A DNA stretch of 64,000 nucleotides from TMED8 sp038125725 (GCA_038125725.1 JAYPEK010000012.1:1-64000), one strand, 5' to 3'; positions 27,209 through 36,634 are shown, counted from the stretch's first letter. Numbers and translations are program-made. Notes: generated by a model not told the origin, from the letters alone.

Positions 27209-27583
27209 ATGCAGATACATCACTACTCGGTACGCACCAACGACATGGAGGCGGTTCGGCAGTTCTTTTGCGACGTCGCCGAGCTTGAGCCGGGCGACCG
27301 CCCGCCGTTCCAGTTTCCGGGCTACTGGCTCTACGACGTGGCGTCCAACCATCCGGTCGTGCACGTGATCGGTATCGACGGCGACCTCAGCGACGATACC
27401 GGCGCCTTCGACCACCTAGCTTTCGACGGTGACGGCGAGCGCTTCGACGCCATCGCCGAAAAGATCGAGAGCCTGCCCTACCCGCACGAGACCCGCGTCG
27501 TGCCCGGCCGCGGGCTCAGGCAGATTTTCGTCACCGGTCCGCACGGCATCAAGGTCGAACTGAACTTCCCGCCGGCAGCCTAG
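27209..27583 (+). CDS. VOC (glyoxalase/bleomycin-resistance fold) protein
   Basis: 124 residues with the paired beta-alpha-beta-beta-beta VOC pattern: HHYSVRTNDMEAVRQFFCDV (metal His), FPGYWLYDV, FDHLAFDGD (metal His), RQIFVTGPHGIKVELNF (metal Glu). This layout resembles metal-dependent VOC enzymes; substrate unknown. It begins 4 bases after the hydrolase gene and ends the fumA-fumC-SDR-hydrolase-VOC run. Confidence 0.85.
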   Translation: MQIHHYSVRTNDMEAVRQFFCDVAELEPGDRPPFQFPGYWLYDVASNHPVVHVIGIDGDLSDDTGAFDHLAFDGDGERFDAIAEKIESLPYPHETRVVPGRGLRQIFVTGPHGIKVELNFPPAA

Positions 27584-27604
27584 CGCCGGCAGGATCCAGA
27601 TCCT

Positions 27605-28642
27605 CTAGGGCTTGTAGTTTCCGGGCGTGCAATCGACCCGCGCGCCCGCCTCGCCAGCCAGCTTCGAGCAAGCCCCTTCCAGATAGCGGTCCCAGAACTG
27701 CCAATGGACCTTGGCAACGGTCTCGCCCTTCTTTGTCTGCAGGTAATTCCGTGCATCGGTCAGGTAAGGCGGCCCGAACTGATTGAGCACGGCATACTTC
27801 GTGACGCCATCGCGAATCCCCTTCAGCACGGCTTTCGCGTCGGTAACCGAGCGCGCCAAGATCGCGCGAACCGCGGTACGTACGACGAAGGCAGCACGCT
27901 TGGCCGTGGGTTCAGCCGCCACACGGGCCACGTCCGCAACAGCGCGCACGCGGATCATTTTGAAGGCGAGTTCATAGACTTTCTGCACCTCCTTCATGTC
28001 GAAATGATCCTTGTCGTAGTTCGGCACCTTCAATTGCCGAAGCTCGCCGGTTGTCTCGTCCTCGGACACCTTGAACACGGCCGATGCCGCCCGGCGCAGT
28101 TCGTACTCAGCGGCGGCGATTGCCGCGAGGGTTTGGCGGGCATCCTCCTGGCTGTCGCTGGAGCGGCGGAACTTGATGTTCAGAATTCCGTCTATGTCAC
28201 CAGTGTGGTTCAAGGCGGCATAACGCGACAACAGCGCAACCACGATATGGCCACGCAACAGCCGCATGTCATCGCCCATCCCTTTGGCGACGCATCTAAG
28301 GCGGTCGTATTCGGACGCGGGGCTGCCATCTTCCTTCAGGCCGCAATTGTCTTTCGTCCGCTCGTCGTCCTTCGGCGTTTCGCGATCCGGTCCGAGATAG
28401 CAGGCGAGCATGACGTCAATACTGCCACTGACGATATCTTCGATAACCGGCTGCCGGTCTTTGGCCGGCTTGTCCGCCTGCGCGTCCAACTCCTTGTCCC
28501 TGGCAGAAGCCAGTTGAATGCACCGCGTCACCTCGCCGAGTTCGTCCTTGATCGAACCGTCGCCACCCGAAATCAGTCCGCCGCCACACCCGGTGACGCC
28601 GAACGCAACAATCAAGACAGCAATCTTCAACCCTTTTGTCAT
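27605..28642 (-). CDS. Lipoprotein of unknown function next to DUF2235 gene
   Basis: About 345 residues. The N-terminus (TKGLKIAVLIVAFGVTGC) is a lipoprotein signal with cysteine 19 as acylation site, followed by a Gly-rich tether. The mature part is largely helical, with a Cys cluster (ACYLG, NCGLK, LRCVAKG) and a central A/V/R-rich region (VRAVADVARVAAE). Start: GGAGG lies just before two tandem ATGs at 28645/28642; I use the second for better spacing. It lies downstream of the DUF2235 gene by about 40 bases on the same strand. No family recognised. Lipoproteins next to DUF2235-type lipases often act as immunity proteins, but that role is only a hypothesis. Confidence 0.72.
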   Translation of the reverse strand: MTKGLKIAVLIVAFGVTGCGGGLISGGDGSIKDELGEVTRCIQLASARDKELDAQADKPAKDRQPVIEDIVSGSIDVMLACYLGPDRETPKDDERTKDNCGLKEDGSPASEYDRLRCVAKGMGDDMRLLRGHIVVALLSRYAALNHTGDIDGILNIKFRRSSDSQEDARQTLAAIAAAEYELRRAASAVFKVSEDETTGELRQLKVPNYDKDHFDMKEVQKVYELAFKMIRVRAVADVARVAAEPTAKRAAFVVRTAVRAILARSVTDAKAVLKGIRDGVTKYAVLNQFGPPYLTDARNYLQTKKGETVAKVHWQFWDRYLEGACSKLAGEAGARVDCTPGNYKP

Positions 28643-28681
28643 CATGACCTCCGTCAGCAAATTAAGTTTCTCGATGGCTTG

Positions 28682-31015
28682 TCAACGAACCCGCTCAATC
28701 GCCATTTCCATGCCGCCGCTATTGTTCCCGTACATCCAATAGAGATCATTGGCGTAGGCGCAGAACTCGCCGGTTAATGGCGCATCGAACGCGTGACCTT
28801 CGACGGCCGCACCGCCAATGGCGAACTCATGCAACCTGCCATCGGCATTGGCGACGACACCGATTAGCTTGAACAGGGGCTCATCGGGCATGCGTTTCCA
28901 ATGCAGGAGATCGAAGGCCCTCATGTAAAAGGGCTCCGCGTCGATCCATCCATCCAGGTCGGCAGCGGCCGAAGCATCGTGCCATATGGGCGAGCGTTCC
29001 TTGGAGCCTGTCGGATTTTTCGCCCCAACCACCGATATCCGGTATGTCTTCCCCATTTCCAACCGCACGCCCGAAGCGTTCCAGCGATCCGCCGCGGAGA
29101 CGGGAAAAATCGCGACCTCGCCGTCATTTTCGACAGACCTCAATCGGCCCGGATCGACGGCGCCGCACAAGTGTTGCAAATTCATTGCCGCGCGGCCGTT
29201 CGCCGTCTCGCCCGAAAGCATCTTCGAACCGGCCGCCAGAACACCGATGAAGATCAGGCAAACAAAAGCCACGGAACCGAGGGCGCTGGCAGTGCGAAAA
29301 ACCCCCAGCGGGTCCCCCGCGCGGACTTGTTTCACTTGCCGGCGGGCATTGGCTTCATCCCCGAAAACCTTGTCGCAGACGATCCGCCGCGCCGACAGGC
29401 AGGCCCGCCAAGTGCCGCGAAGAAAAAACCGGCGCATCAAGAAGAAGGCCACCGCCACCAACACGAAGAGACCGAACCACCCCGGTTTGTCGATGATGGC
29501 AACCTGGATGATGCCCTCAAAGGTCTGGGGCAAGATATAACCGGCAACGTCGGCAACGTGCTGCATGAACCCGTCCAGATACACATTGCGGTCGAACGGT
29601 ATCGCCGGCTCCATCGGCGGGTTCATCCAGAACCAGATCATGCAAAGCACCAACGCCAGCGTACCCTCCACGAAAAAGCGGTGGAGGCCGCGGCGGCGGT
29701 TGATCCATTCGCCGATTTTCGACCGGTACCCGCCCCATTCCGCCGGCGTTTCGGTTGCTTGAATAACGCGAAGGTCCGGAGGCATCGGATATTCGTCTGT
29801 CGTCACCGCAAACTCGTACGGCAGATTGGTGGGCGCGTATCCTTCCGTCTGGTATTTCATGCGCGAGAACACCGACTGATGAATGCAGATTTTTCCGTTC
29901 AGACGGGAATTCCCAGACCAAGCTTGATGGCCGATTTCCCTCCCAGCCATCTGACGTACCCAGCGCTTGAACTTGTTGCCCGCCTCGCGCGGCGTCCGCG
30001 CGCACAGATCCTCCAGCGGCCGGGGCGCAAAGCGGTAGAAAATCGCAAATCCGTCGCGGGAATCGTATAGTTTGTCATGCACGAAAGCGTTGTCGCGGAC
30101 CGCTTGGCGGGCCGTCTTTTCGAACACCAATCCATGGTGCTCGGCGCGTATCATCATCCAGTTCAAGGTGACGTCGGACAGGCCGGCACGGGGATAACCG
30201 CCGCCGACATTGGAATGGGCGCCGGAGAACCAGACCTGCTCGACATTGGTGCCTGGCGTCGCCTTCTCGTCCCAGACCCTGGGCCAGAAGGTACGGCGTT
30301 GATCGTCCAGGGCGAGCGCATGATGGACGTTTTCAACGCAATTCGCCGGCCCGTAGTCGTAGAAATGATGCGGACTGATCTTGTCAGCGAGCCAATCGAT
30401 CCCCTCGAATAGTCCATTCACGAACCATGGCCAATCCTGCGGCAGGCCAAGCGCCGACACCGTGTCCCAGATGCCGAGCATTTTCAGCTTCAACCGGCCA
30501 TCCGGTGCGTAATGTTCATCGACGAACGCGTTTTTCAGGCGAAAGTGCTGTGCTTCCTCCCCGGCTTTCGTGGCCGCCGGCGAATTCTCCCTGCCGCGGA
30601 ACAGTCCCAAACTGCACCGCGTGTAGACCCGCATGGCTTGATTGATTGCGTCTTGGTAGTCGTCTTCCGATGGATATGCGTCCAACCGCAGCAATCCGCA
30701 GGTCTCGATCAACCCGGCAAAGGCCCGCACCGTTGCCGCGCCCCGGCTGAAACCGAACAGATACACCTGATCGCCGGTATCGTAGTGGCGCCCAAGGAAA
30801 TCGTAGAGGTCGCGGACATTCCGCTTCAGGCCGATCCCGAAGGCGCCGGTGATGGCTTTCCAGATCCTGTTGGTACTGGTCCCGACACCGATGTCATAAA
30901 ACACAACCTGGGAATCGTTATCGACCGCCTGGTAGATCTTGTAGACATTCGTGGCGGCGCCATGGCCGCCCTTATTGCCGGTCCCGTCCGAGCACAAAAC
31001 AATATTTCTTGGCAT
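28682..31015 (-). CDS. DUF2235 alpha/beta-hydrolase with membrane segments
   Basis: 777 residues. The N-terminal 350 residues are a DUF2235 (Tle1-like phospholipase) domain: NIVLCSDGTGNKGG, VFYDIGVGTS, the nucleophile elbow VYLFGFSRGAATVRAFAGLI with Ser about 90, WDTVSALGLP, FWPRVWDE, and VWFSGAHSNVGGGY, which supplies the Asp/His region. Three hydrophobic segments lie near residues 440-460, 510-530 and 575-595, then a C-terminal domain that may be exported. Start ATG 31015 is chosen over TTG 31030 because MPRNIVL fits the family. It is first of a two-gene operon with the lipoprotein. Neither vgrG nor other T6SS genes are near. Confidence 0.85.
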   Translation of the reverse strand: MPRNIVLCSDGTGNKGGHGAATNVYKIYQAVDNDSQVVFYDIGVGTSTNRIWKAITGAFGIGLKRNVRDLYDFLGRHYDTGDQVYLFGFSRGAATVRAFAGLIETCGLLRLDAYPSEDDYQDAINQAMRVYTRCSLGLFRGRENSPAATKAGEEAQHFRLKNAFVDEHYAPDGRLKLKMLGIWDTVSALGLPQDWPWFVNGLFEGIDWLADKISPHHFYDYGPANCVENVHHALALDDQRRTFWPRVWDEKATPGTNVEQVWFSGAHSNVGGGYPRAGLSDVTLNWMMIRAEHHGLVFEKTARQAVRDNAFVHDKLYDSRDGFAIFYRFAPRPLEDLCARTPREAGNKFKRWVRQMAGREIGHQAWSGNSRLNGKICIHQSVFSRMKYQTEGYAPTNLPYEFAVTTDEYPMPPDLRVIQATETPAEWGGYRSKIGEWINRRRGLHRFFVEGTLALVLCMIWFWMNPPMEPAIPFDRNVYLDGFMQHVADVAGYILPQTFEGIIQVAIIDKPGWFGLFVLVAVAFFLMRRFFLRGTWRACLSARRIVCDKVFGDEANARRQVKQVRAGDPLGVFRTASALGSVAFVCLIFIGVLAAGSKMLSGETANGRAAMNLQHLCGAVDPGRLRSVENDGEVAIFPVSAADRWNASGVRLEMGKTYRISVVGAKNPTGSKERSPIWHDASAAADLDGWIDAEPFYMRAFDLLHWKRMPDEPLFKLIGVVANADGRLHEFAIGGAAVEGHAFDAPLTGEFCAYANDLYWMYGNNSGGMEMAIERVR

Positions 31016-31023
31016 ACCCCACC

Positions 31024-31046
31024 CCGCCAAAACCCCTCTTTGGCGG
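31024..31046. promoter_or_regulatory. Hairpin immediately upstream of the DUF2235 start
   Basis: A perfect 8-bp stem CCGCCAAA/TTTGGCGG (31024-31031 and 31039-31046) lies just before the G-rich ribosome site of the DUF2235 gene on the minus strand. The adjoining gap up to 31196 is AT-rich relative to the window and codes for nothing that I recognise. The hairpin could modulate translation, or terminate readthrough. Confidence 0.45.
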
Positions 31047-31196
31047 AAATGGTGTATATTTTATTGCTAAAGGAGAACCCTAAAAAATATTATTGTGTGA
31101 CACGATACATTTTCCACGCGAATTTTGCGCGAGGCGAGAACCTTGGCAGCGGAATAGGTAGAGCCCCTCCGCGGTTGGGACACGGGAAAACTTCGA

Positions 31197-33101
31197 TCAG
31201 CCCAGCTTGAAACCGACCAGGGTCAGATCGTCGCGGCGCGCCTCGCCGTGGTGGTATTCCTCGAAGTCGCGGATGATCTGCGCATGCTGGGCCGCCATCG
31301 GCATGCGGTGATAGTCCTTGAGCACGCTTAGCACCCGCCGCTTGCCGAAGGAGCGGCGCTTGGCGCCGCCGATCTGATCGACCAGGCCGTCCGACCACAT
31401 GTAAAAGGCGGAGGTGGGCCCGATGGCGACCTCATGGGTCTCGAACCGCTGGTCGTCCGGCACCCGGCGGTAGCCCATGCCGGAGCGATTACCCTTGATC
31501 TCCTCGATCTCGCCGGCGTCGATGCGGAACAACGAGAACCGGGCGCCGGCGAAGGTCAGGCTGTCGGCGCCGGGCGTGATCAGGCACAGGCTCATCTCCA
31601 ACCCGTCGTCGGATTCCCCGTCGGCGCCGTCCTGGCTGAGCGACGAGCGCACGATGCGGTGCATGCGCTCCAACAGATCGCCAGGCGCGGCATCCGAGGA
31701 CTCACTCAATGCCTGATCAAGCGCGCCGGTGGCGATCATGGTCATGAAGGCGCCGGGCGCGCCATGGCCGGTACAGTCGGCAACGGCGATCAGGAAGCTC
31801 CCTTGCAACTCCCGCTGCCACACCATGTCGCCGCCGACGATGTCCTTTGGGTCCCAGACCACGAAATGGTCGCTGAACCGTTGCGCCAAGACCGCGTCGG
31901 GCGGCAGCAGCGAGCGCTGGATGCGGCTGGCATAACCGAGGCTTTCGGTAATCAGGTCGTGGGCACGGGCCAGTTCGTTTTCGGCCAGTTTTCGTTCCGT
32001 CACGTCGACGTCGATGGCGCCGGTGCCGGTCAACTCGCCATCGCCGTCGGCAATGGGAAAGCGCACGGAGGCCCGGTAACGCACCGATCCGTCCGGCAGG
32101 TGATCGGTCAACTCCATTTGCTGTGTCTTGCGGGAGGCGATCACCTTGGCATCCGAGAGCTTCACCTGTTCGGCTTGCTCCAACGGCAGGAAATCCTCGG
32201 CGCGCCCGCCGATGACGTCGTCGGGCCGGACTCGCGCCCATTCGGCGATCATCCGGTTGATCAGGACATAGCGGCCTTCCAGGTCCTTCAGGTAAATGCC
32301 TACCGGCGCGTTTTCGAAAACCGACTTGATCCGCGCTTCGCTGATTTCCAACTCCCGCGTCCGCGCCTCGACCAGTTCCTCCAGACCGTGCTGGTATTCG
32401 CGGATTTTCTCCTCCGCCGCCGTCTGCGTCACCTGCAGGTCGTTGAAGGCGCGCACCAGTTGGCCGATCTCGTCGGCGCTCTCCCAGATCACCGGCTCGC
32501 GAACGTTCTCCTCGGCCAGTCGCTGAATGGACTTCTGCAACCTGGCGACCGGACGGCCAATGACCCGGTCGGTCATGAACACCGTCGCGCCGGCCACGAC
32601 AGCCGCCAGCACCAGCATGATCACGGCATCGATCCCCAACCGGCCTAGAAGTTCGCGCTCCACCGTCGCGACGTGAAAATGTATCTCGACCCTGCCGATG
32701 ATCCGCTGCTCGCCCTCGTTGGCGAAAGTGATCGCGCTTTCCGCGTGGATATGGCGATTGAGGAAGATCGTCGGCGGCTGCGGCAGTGACAGCGCGTGCA
32801 CGACGGTGTCATTTTCATCGATCACCCGCGCCGAGAGAAAATTCTCGTCGTCGCGCAGCTTTTTGATGGTGGTGATGATGGCGTCGGTGTCCAGTTCCCA
32901 CATGGGCTGGGCCAGGGCGCCCGCCTGCACTTCGGCGACGTCGACAGCCGTCGCCTCCAGGCCAGCCAGGCGCTCGCGCGCGGCGCTATATTCGATCACC
33001 AGGAAAATGCCGAGCAAGCTGGCGCCCACCAGCGGCAGAAAGACCATCAGCAGCTTGGTAGTCAGCGATCTTCCTTGCCGGACGTGGGTCTCGTCAGCCA
33101 T
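31197..33101 (-). CDS. Membrane SpoIIE/PP2C-type serine phosphatase with HAMP and PAS domains
   Basis: 634 residues. Two transmembrane helices (about 18-40 and 165-185) flank a periplasmic sensor region; then HAMP (RVIGRPVARLQKSIQRLAEENV), a coiled coil, a PAS domain (IKSVFENAPVGIYLKDLEGRY) and a C-terminal SpoIIE phosphatase domain with metal-binding Asp in VGGDMVW and VADCTGHGAPGAFMTMI, DGLEMSLC, and late WSDGLVDQIGG and RRDDLTLVGFK. Such proteins usually dephosphorylate an anti-sigma-factor antagonist; no STAS or anti-sigma gene is adjacent. ATG 33101 follows a TTG one codon upstream. Confidence 0.9.
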   Translation of the reverse strand: MADETHVRQGRSLTTKLLMVFLPLVGASLLGIFLVIEYSAARERLAGLEATAVDVAEVQAGALAQPMWELDTDAIITTIKKLRDDENFLSARVIDENDTVVHALSLPQPPTIFLNRHIHAESAITFANEGEQRIIGRVEIHFHVATVERELLGRLGIDAVIMLVLAAVVAGATVFMTDRVIGRPVARLQKSIQRLAEENVREPVIWESADEIGQLVRAFNDLQVTQTAAEEKIREYQHGLEELVEARTRELEISEARIKSVFENAPVGIYLKDLEGRYVLINRMIAEWARVRPDDVIGGRAEDFLPLEQAEQVKLSDAKVIASRKTQQMELTDHLPDGSVRYRASVRFPIADGDGELTGTGAIDVDVTERKLAENELARAHDLITESLGYASRIQRSLLPPDAVLAQRFSDHFVVWDPKDIVGGDMVWQRELQGSFLIAVADCTGHGAPGAFMTMIATGALDQALSESSDAAPGDLLERMHRIVRSSLSQDGADGESDDGLEMSLCLITPGADSLTFAGARFSLFRIDAGEIEEIKGNRSGMGYRRVPDDQRFETHEVAIGPTSAFYMWSDGLVDQIGGAKRRSFGKRRVLSVLKDYHRMPMAAQHAQIIRDFEEYHHGEARRDDLTLVGFKLG

Positions 33102-33192
33102 CAAGCCTCGCTTCTCGGTCTATCCGCCATCATAGGGGCGAAGACCTGAAATTCCAAAGCTTTCACAGGCGCGCCGATGGCGCCCGGCCGGA

Positions 33193-34395
33193 TCAAGTGA
33201 GCTCGGCGCAGGCGGCTTGAATACGCCGGCAGGCCTCTTCCAACTCTTCCAGCGAGGATGCGGTCGAAAGCCGGATGTGCGGGCTCAGGCCGTAGGCCTC
33301 GCCATGCACGGTGGCGACGCCGGCATGTTCCATCAGGTACATAACGAAGTCGCGGTCGGTCTCGATCACCTGGCCCGCCGGCGTCTTGCGGCCGAGCAGC
33401 CCGGCGATGTTGGGATAGGCATAGAAAGCGCCTTCCGGCGTACGGCAGGTCAGGCCTTCCGCCTGGTTCAGCATTTCCACCACCCGGTCGCGGCGGCGCT
33501 GGAACGACATGGCGCGTTCGCCGACCAATTCCTGCGGGCCGGTCAAGGCCGCCACGGCAGCCGCCTGACTGATGGAACTGGGGTTGCCGGTGCTCTGGTT
33601 CTGCACTTTCGACATGGTCTTGATCAGGTCCGCCGGGCCGCCGGCGATGCCGATGCGCCAGCCGGTCATGGCATAGGCCTTGGAGACGCCGTTGATGGTC
33701 AGCGTGCGATCGAACATCTCCGGCGCGACCTGCGCCATGGTGGCATACTCGCGGCCATCGAACAGCACGTGCTCGTAGATATCGTCGGACATCACCAGCA
33801 CCCGCTCGTGGCGCGACAGCACCTCGGCCAGGGCACGCAGTTCGTCGGCCGTATAGACGGCACCGGACGGGTTGTTCGGCGAGTTCAGCATCAGCCAGCG
33901 GGTCTTCGGCGTGATCGCCGCTTCCAACTGCTCGGGCGTGAGCTTGAAATTCGAGTTGTCGCCGCACTCGACGATCACCGGCTGGCCGTCGGCGAACTTG
34001 GTCATGTCCGGATAGGCGACCCAATAGGGCGCGGTAATGATCACCTCGTCGCCGGGATCGAGGGTCGCCATCAATGCATTGAAGATCGCCTGTTTGCCGC
34101 CGTTCGACGCCATTACCTCGTTGTCGGCGTAATCGAGGCCGTTCTCGCGCTTGAACTTGAGACGGATGGCATCGCGCAGCGCCGGCGTTCCGGCTACCGG
34201 CGTGTAACGGGTCTCGCCGGCACGCATGGCCGCCGTCGCGGCCTCGATGACGTGCTCGGGCGTCGGGAAATCCGGTTCGCCTTGGGTCAGAACGACAACG
34301 TCCTTGCCGGCCTGGATCAGTTCGCGCGCCTTTTGCGTGGCGACGGAACTGGCGGTCGGCTCAACGCGCTCGGTACGACGTGATGCGTGCGCCAT
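33193..34395 (-). CDS. Class I PLP aminotransferase, aspartate aminotransferase type
   Basis: Transfers amino groups between aspartate (or related amino acids) and 2-oxoglutarate. It is 400 residues, fold type I subgroup I-gamma by its features: LTQGEPDFPTPEHV, SNGGKQAIFNA, the substrate/PLP Asn in LNSPNNPSGAVYT, DDIYEHVLFDG, the Schiff-base lysine in TINGVSKAYAMTGWRIG, and C-terminal LSTASSLEELEEACRRI (arginine near HIRLSTA). It lies upstream of the phosphatase on the same strand, with an 91-base gap. Confidence 0.92.
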   Translation of the reverse strand: MAHASRRTERVEPTASSVATQKARELIQAGKDVVVLTQGEPDFPTPEHVIEAATAAMRAGETRYTPVAGTPALRDAIRLKFKRENGLDYADNEVMASNGGKQAIFNALMATLDPGDEVIITAPYWVAYPDMTKFADGQPVIVECGDNSNFKLTPEQLEAAITPKTRWLMLNSPNNPSGAVYTADELRALAEVLSRHERVLVMSDDIYEHVLFDGREYATMAQVAPEMFDRTLTINGVSKAYAMTGWRIGIAGGPADLIKTMSKVQNQSTGNPSSISQAAAVAALTGPQELVGERAMSFQRRRDRVVEMLNQAEGLTCRTPEGAFYAYPNIAGLLGRKTPAGQVIETDRDFVMYLMEHAGVATVHGEAYGLSPHIRLSTASSLEELEEACRRIQAACAELT

Positions 34396-34443
34396 GATGG
34401 CTTGTCCCCGTTTGATTCGACAGCTCGTTTTAGACCGATTGGC

Positions 34444-35586
34444 TCAAGACGCAAGCACGCTGTCGAGGGCCTGGAACAGCCGCTCGATATCGGCCGCGTC
34501 GTTGAAGACGTGCGGGCTGACGCGCAATCCCGCGCCGCGCGGGCTGATGTGCACGTTGGCCTCGCGCTTCAAGCGCATGGCGATGTCGGCGGTGCCGCCT
34601 AGGGGCAGGACCATGCCGATATAGTGGCCGACCCGCTTGCCGTCCAGGGGCACCGACCAGCCGCGTTCGCGGGCCCGGACAGCGACCATGTCGGTCAAGG
34701 GCTGGACGTGCGCCTGGATGGCGGCGGGCGTCCATTCGATGATCTGGCCGAGGGCGGCGATGGCCATCGGCAGGTGGATGAAGTTGTTGACCTCACCCAT
34801 GTCGTAGCGGCGCGCGCCGGTGTTGTATTCATCGGCGTAACCGATGGTCACCGCAACACCTTGCGGCGCGGCGTGGTTCCAGCGGTGATACTCCAAAGGC
34901 TTGCCCTGCTGGCGGTGCGGCGCCGCATAGAGAAAGCCCTGCGTGTAGGGGCACATCAGCCACTTATAGGCCGAAAAGACGAGGAAATCGGGTTGCAGTT
35001 CAGACACATCGAAGGGCATGGCGCCGACCGCCTGGGTGCCGTCGATGACGAAGGCAGCACCCAACTCCCGGCAGCGCGCGCCGACCGCCTTGAGGTCCAG
35101 CCGGCTGCCGTCCGACCAATGACACGGCGGCAGCGCGGCGATGGCGACGTTCGCGTCCAGGCGTTCCAGGACGGCGCGGGTCCAATCGCCGTCATGCGGC
35201 CTCGGCACGAACGTGAGCGAGCCGCCGGTCTCCGCCGCAAGGTTGCGCCAGGAAAGCACGTTGGATGGGAACTGGTCCTGCAACACCAGCACCTTCTGCC
35301 CAGACCCGAGCGGCAGGTTGCGCGCGGCGGTTTCGATGCCGTAGGAGGTGGAGTTGATGATCGCCACGTCGTCGACCCCGGCGCCGATCAGGCCGGCGAC
35401 CATGCGGCGCAGCTTCTCGGCCTCCGCCGGGGTCTGGGTCAGGTCGATGGACCAGGGATGGTACTTGCGGTCCAGCCCTTCCTCGCCGGCGGCGCGAACC
35501 GCTTTCAAGAGCGGCGAATAGGCGGCGCAATCGAGATAGGTGACCTCTTGCGGGATATCGAAAAGTTGGCGTTGGTTACTCAGCAT
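34444..35586 (-). CDS. Class V PLP aminotransferase (cysteine desulfurase/kynureninase-like fold)
   Basis: 380 residues of the Aminotran_5 family. Seen: TYLDCAAYSPLLKAVRAA at the N-terminus, INSTSYGIETAARN, PPCHWSDGSRLDLKAVG, the PLP Asp in FVIDGTQAVGAMPFDV and the Schiff-base lysine in FLVFSAYKWLMCPYTQGFLY. It lacks the C-terminal catalytic Cys loop typical of IscS, so it is more likely an isopenicillin-N-epimerase-like or other aminotransferase. Possibly part of an amino acid catabolic or export cassette with the DMT gene 30 bases upstream. Confidence 0.85.
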   Translation of the reverse strand: MLSNQRQLFDIPQEVTYLDCAAYSPLLKAVRAAGEEGLDRKYHPWSIDLTQTPAEAEKLRRMVAGLIGAGVDDVAIINSTSYGIETAARNLPLGSGQKVLVLQDQFPSNVLSWRNLAAETGGSLTFVPRPHDGDWTRAVLERLDANVAIAALPPCHWSDGSRLDLKAVGARCRELGAAFVIDGTQAVGAMPFDVSELQPDFLVFSAYKWLMCPYTQGFLYAAPHRQQGKPLEYHRWNHAAPQGVAVTIGYADEYNTGARRYDMGEVNNFIHLPMAIAALGQIIEWTPAAIQAHVQPLTDMVAVRARERGWSVPLDGKRVGHYIGMVLPLGGTADIAMRLKREANVHISPRGAGLRVSPHVFNDAADIERLFQALDSVLAS

Positions 35587-35616
35587 CGCAGCTTTCCCCT
35601 GCAGCGGTTGACACAG

Positions 35617-36504
35617 TTAAAGTTGCCGGCGCACGTGTTCGCGATAAGCGATGAACGCCACCGACAAAAGGATCATCGAGCCGCCGATCCAGACGAAGAT
35701 ATCCGGCACCTGATCGAACAACAGATAGCCCAGGACCGAGACGAACACGAGACGCAGGAAATCCAGCGGCGTCACCACATGCGTGGCAGCGAGACGGAGC
35801 GAATTCGTCAAGGCCATCTGCCCTGCCCCGCCGAGCCCGCCGACGGCAAGCAGGATCAGCCACTGTTCCGGCGACGGCCAGACCCAGTGATAGAGCGCCG
35901 GCACCAACGACAAGGGCGCCATCACCACGGTCATATAGAGGTTGATGGTGACCGCAGATTCGGTGCGGCTCAGTTCCTTGATCATGACCATGCACACGGC
36001 CCAACAAAGCGACGAGCCCAGCACCAGCACCTGCGCCAGGCCGAGAGCCTCGAACCCCGGCCGGATGATCACCATAACGCCCAGGAAACCGATCAAAATA
36101 GCGGTCCAGCGCCTGAGCCCGACGACTTCATGGAAAAACAGCATGCCGATGATCGTCGCGTAGATCGGCGCCGTGAACGACAGCGCCGCCACTTCCGCCA
36201 AGTTACCGATGGTCAGCGCCGTGAAAAAAGCCAGCATGCACAGGGTATTGAGCGTGCCGCGCGCCACCAGCAATCCCAGCCGCTTGGTCCGGAGCGGCGC
36301 CAGACCGAGACGCCAGATCCAGGGTGCCAGCACCAGAACGGCAAAAAGGTTTCGGAAAAAGGCGATCTCGAAGGCATGCAGCCCCGATTCCGACGCCATT
36401 CGGACACCTGCATGCATGCCAGCCATCAGGGCGGCGTACACGGCCATCCAGATCATGCCCTTCAAATTGTCGGCCGCGTCGACTGAGGCAGGTTGGGAAC
36501 TCAT
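35617..36504 (-). CDS. DMT superfamily (EamA) transporter
   Basis: Ten-helix inner-membrane exporter of 295 residues with two EamA repeats; the first half has GMIWMAVYAALMAGMHAGVR and the second WAVCMVMIKELSRTES followed by further helices (VTPLDFLRLVFVSVLGYLLF). ATG 36504 (MSSQPASVD) is chosen; the frame opens 11 codons upstream with poor sequence. It is co-oriented with the class V aminotransferase, which suggests export of an amino-acid-related metabolite. Confidence 0.88.
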   Translation of the reverse strand: MSSQPASVDAADNLKGMIWMAVYAALMAGMHAGVRMASESGLHAFEIAFFRNLFAVLVLAPWIWRLGLAPLRTKRLGLLVARGTLNTLCMLAFFTALTIGNLAEVAALSFTAPIYATIIGMLFFHEVVGLRRWTAILIGFLGVMVIIRPGFEALGLAQVLVLGSSLCWAVCMVMIKELSRTESAVTINLYMTVVMAPLSLVPALYHWVWPSPEQWLILLAVGGLGGAGQMALTNSLRLAATHVVTPLDFLRLVFVSVLGYLLFDQVPDIFVWIGGSMILLSVAFIAYREHVRRQL

Positions 36505-36605
36505 TGGTGGCGGCGAGCATACGCCGGGCACGCGCACCGGGAAAGCCCCCTGGCCGGTGGACAGGGTTGCACGTGGCTCAACCCTTCAATTGGCCAAACG
36601 TGCTG

Positions 36606-36634
36606 TTGACAAGCCATGGACCTTCCCTTAGGTT
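36606..36634 (+). promoter_or_regulatory. Promoter for rpmJ
   Basis: TTGACA (36606-36611) and TAGGTT (36629-36634) with a 17-base spacer lie about 50 bases before the bL36 start; the -35 is perfect. Confidence 0.7.

Noticed and set aside
34624..36486. 620-residue open frame on the plus strand over the aminotransferase and DMT genes
   Set aside because: It spans parts of two real minus-strand genes and ends in low-complexity Arg/His-rich sequence, which is not expected of a real protein.
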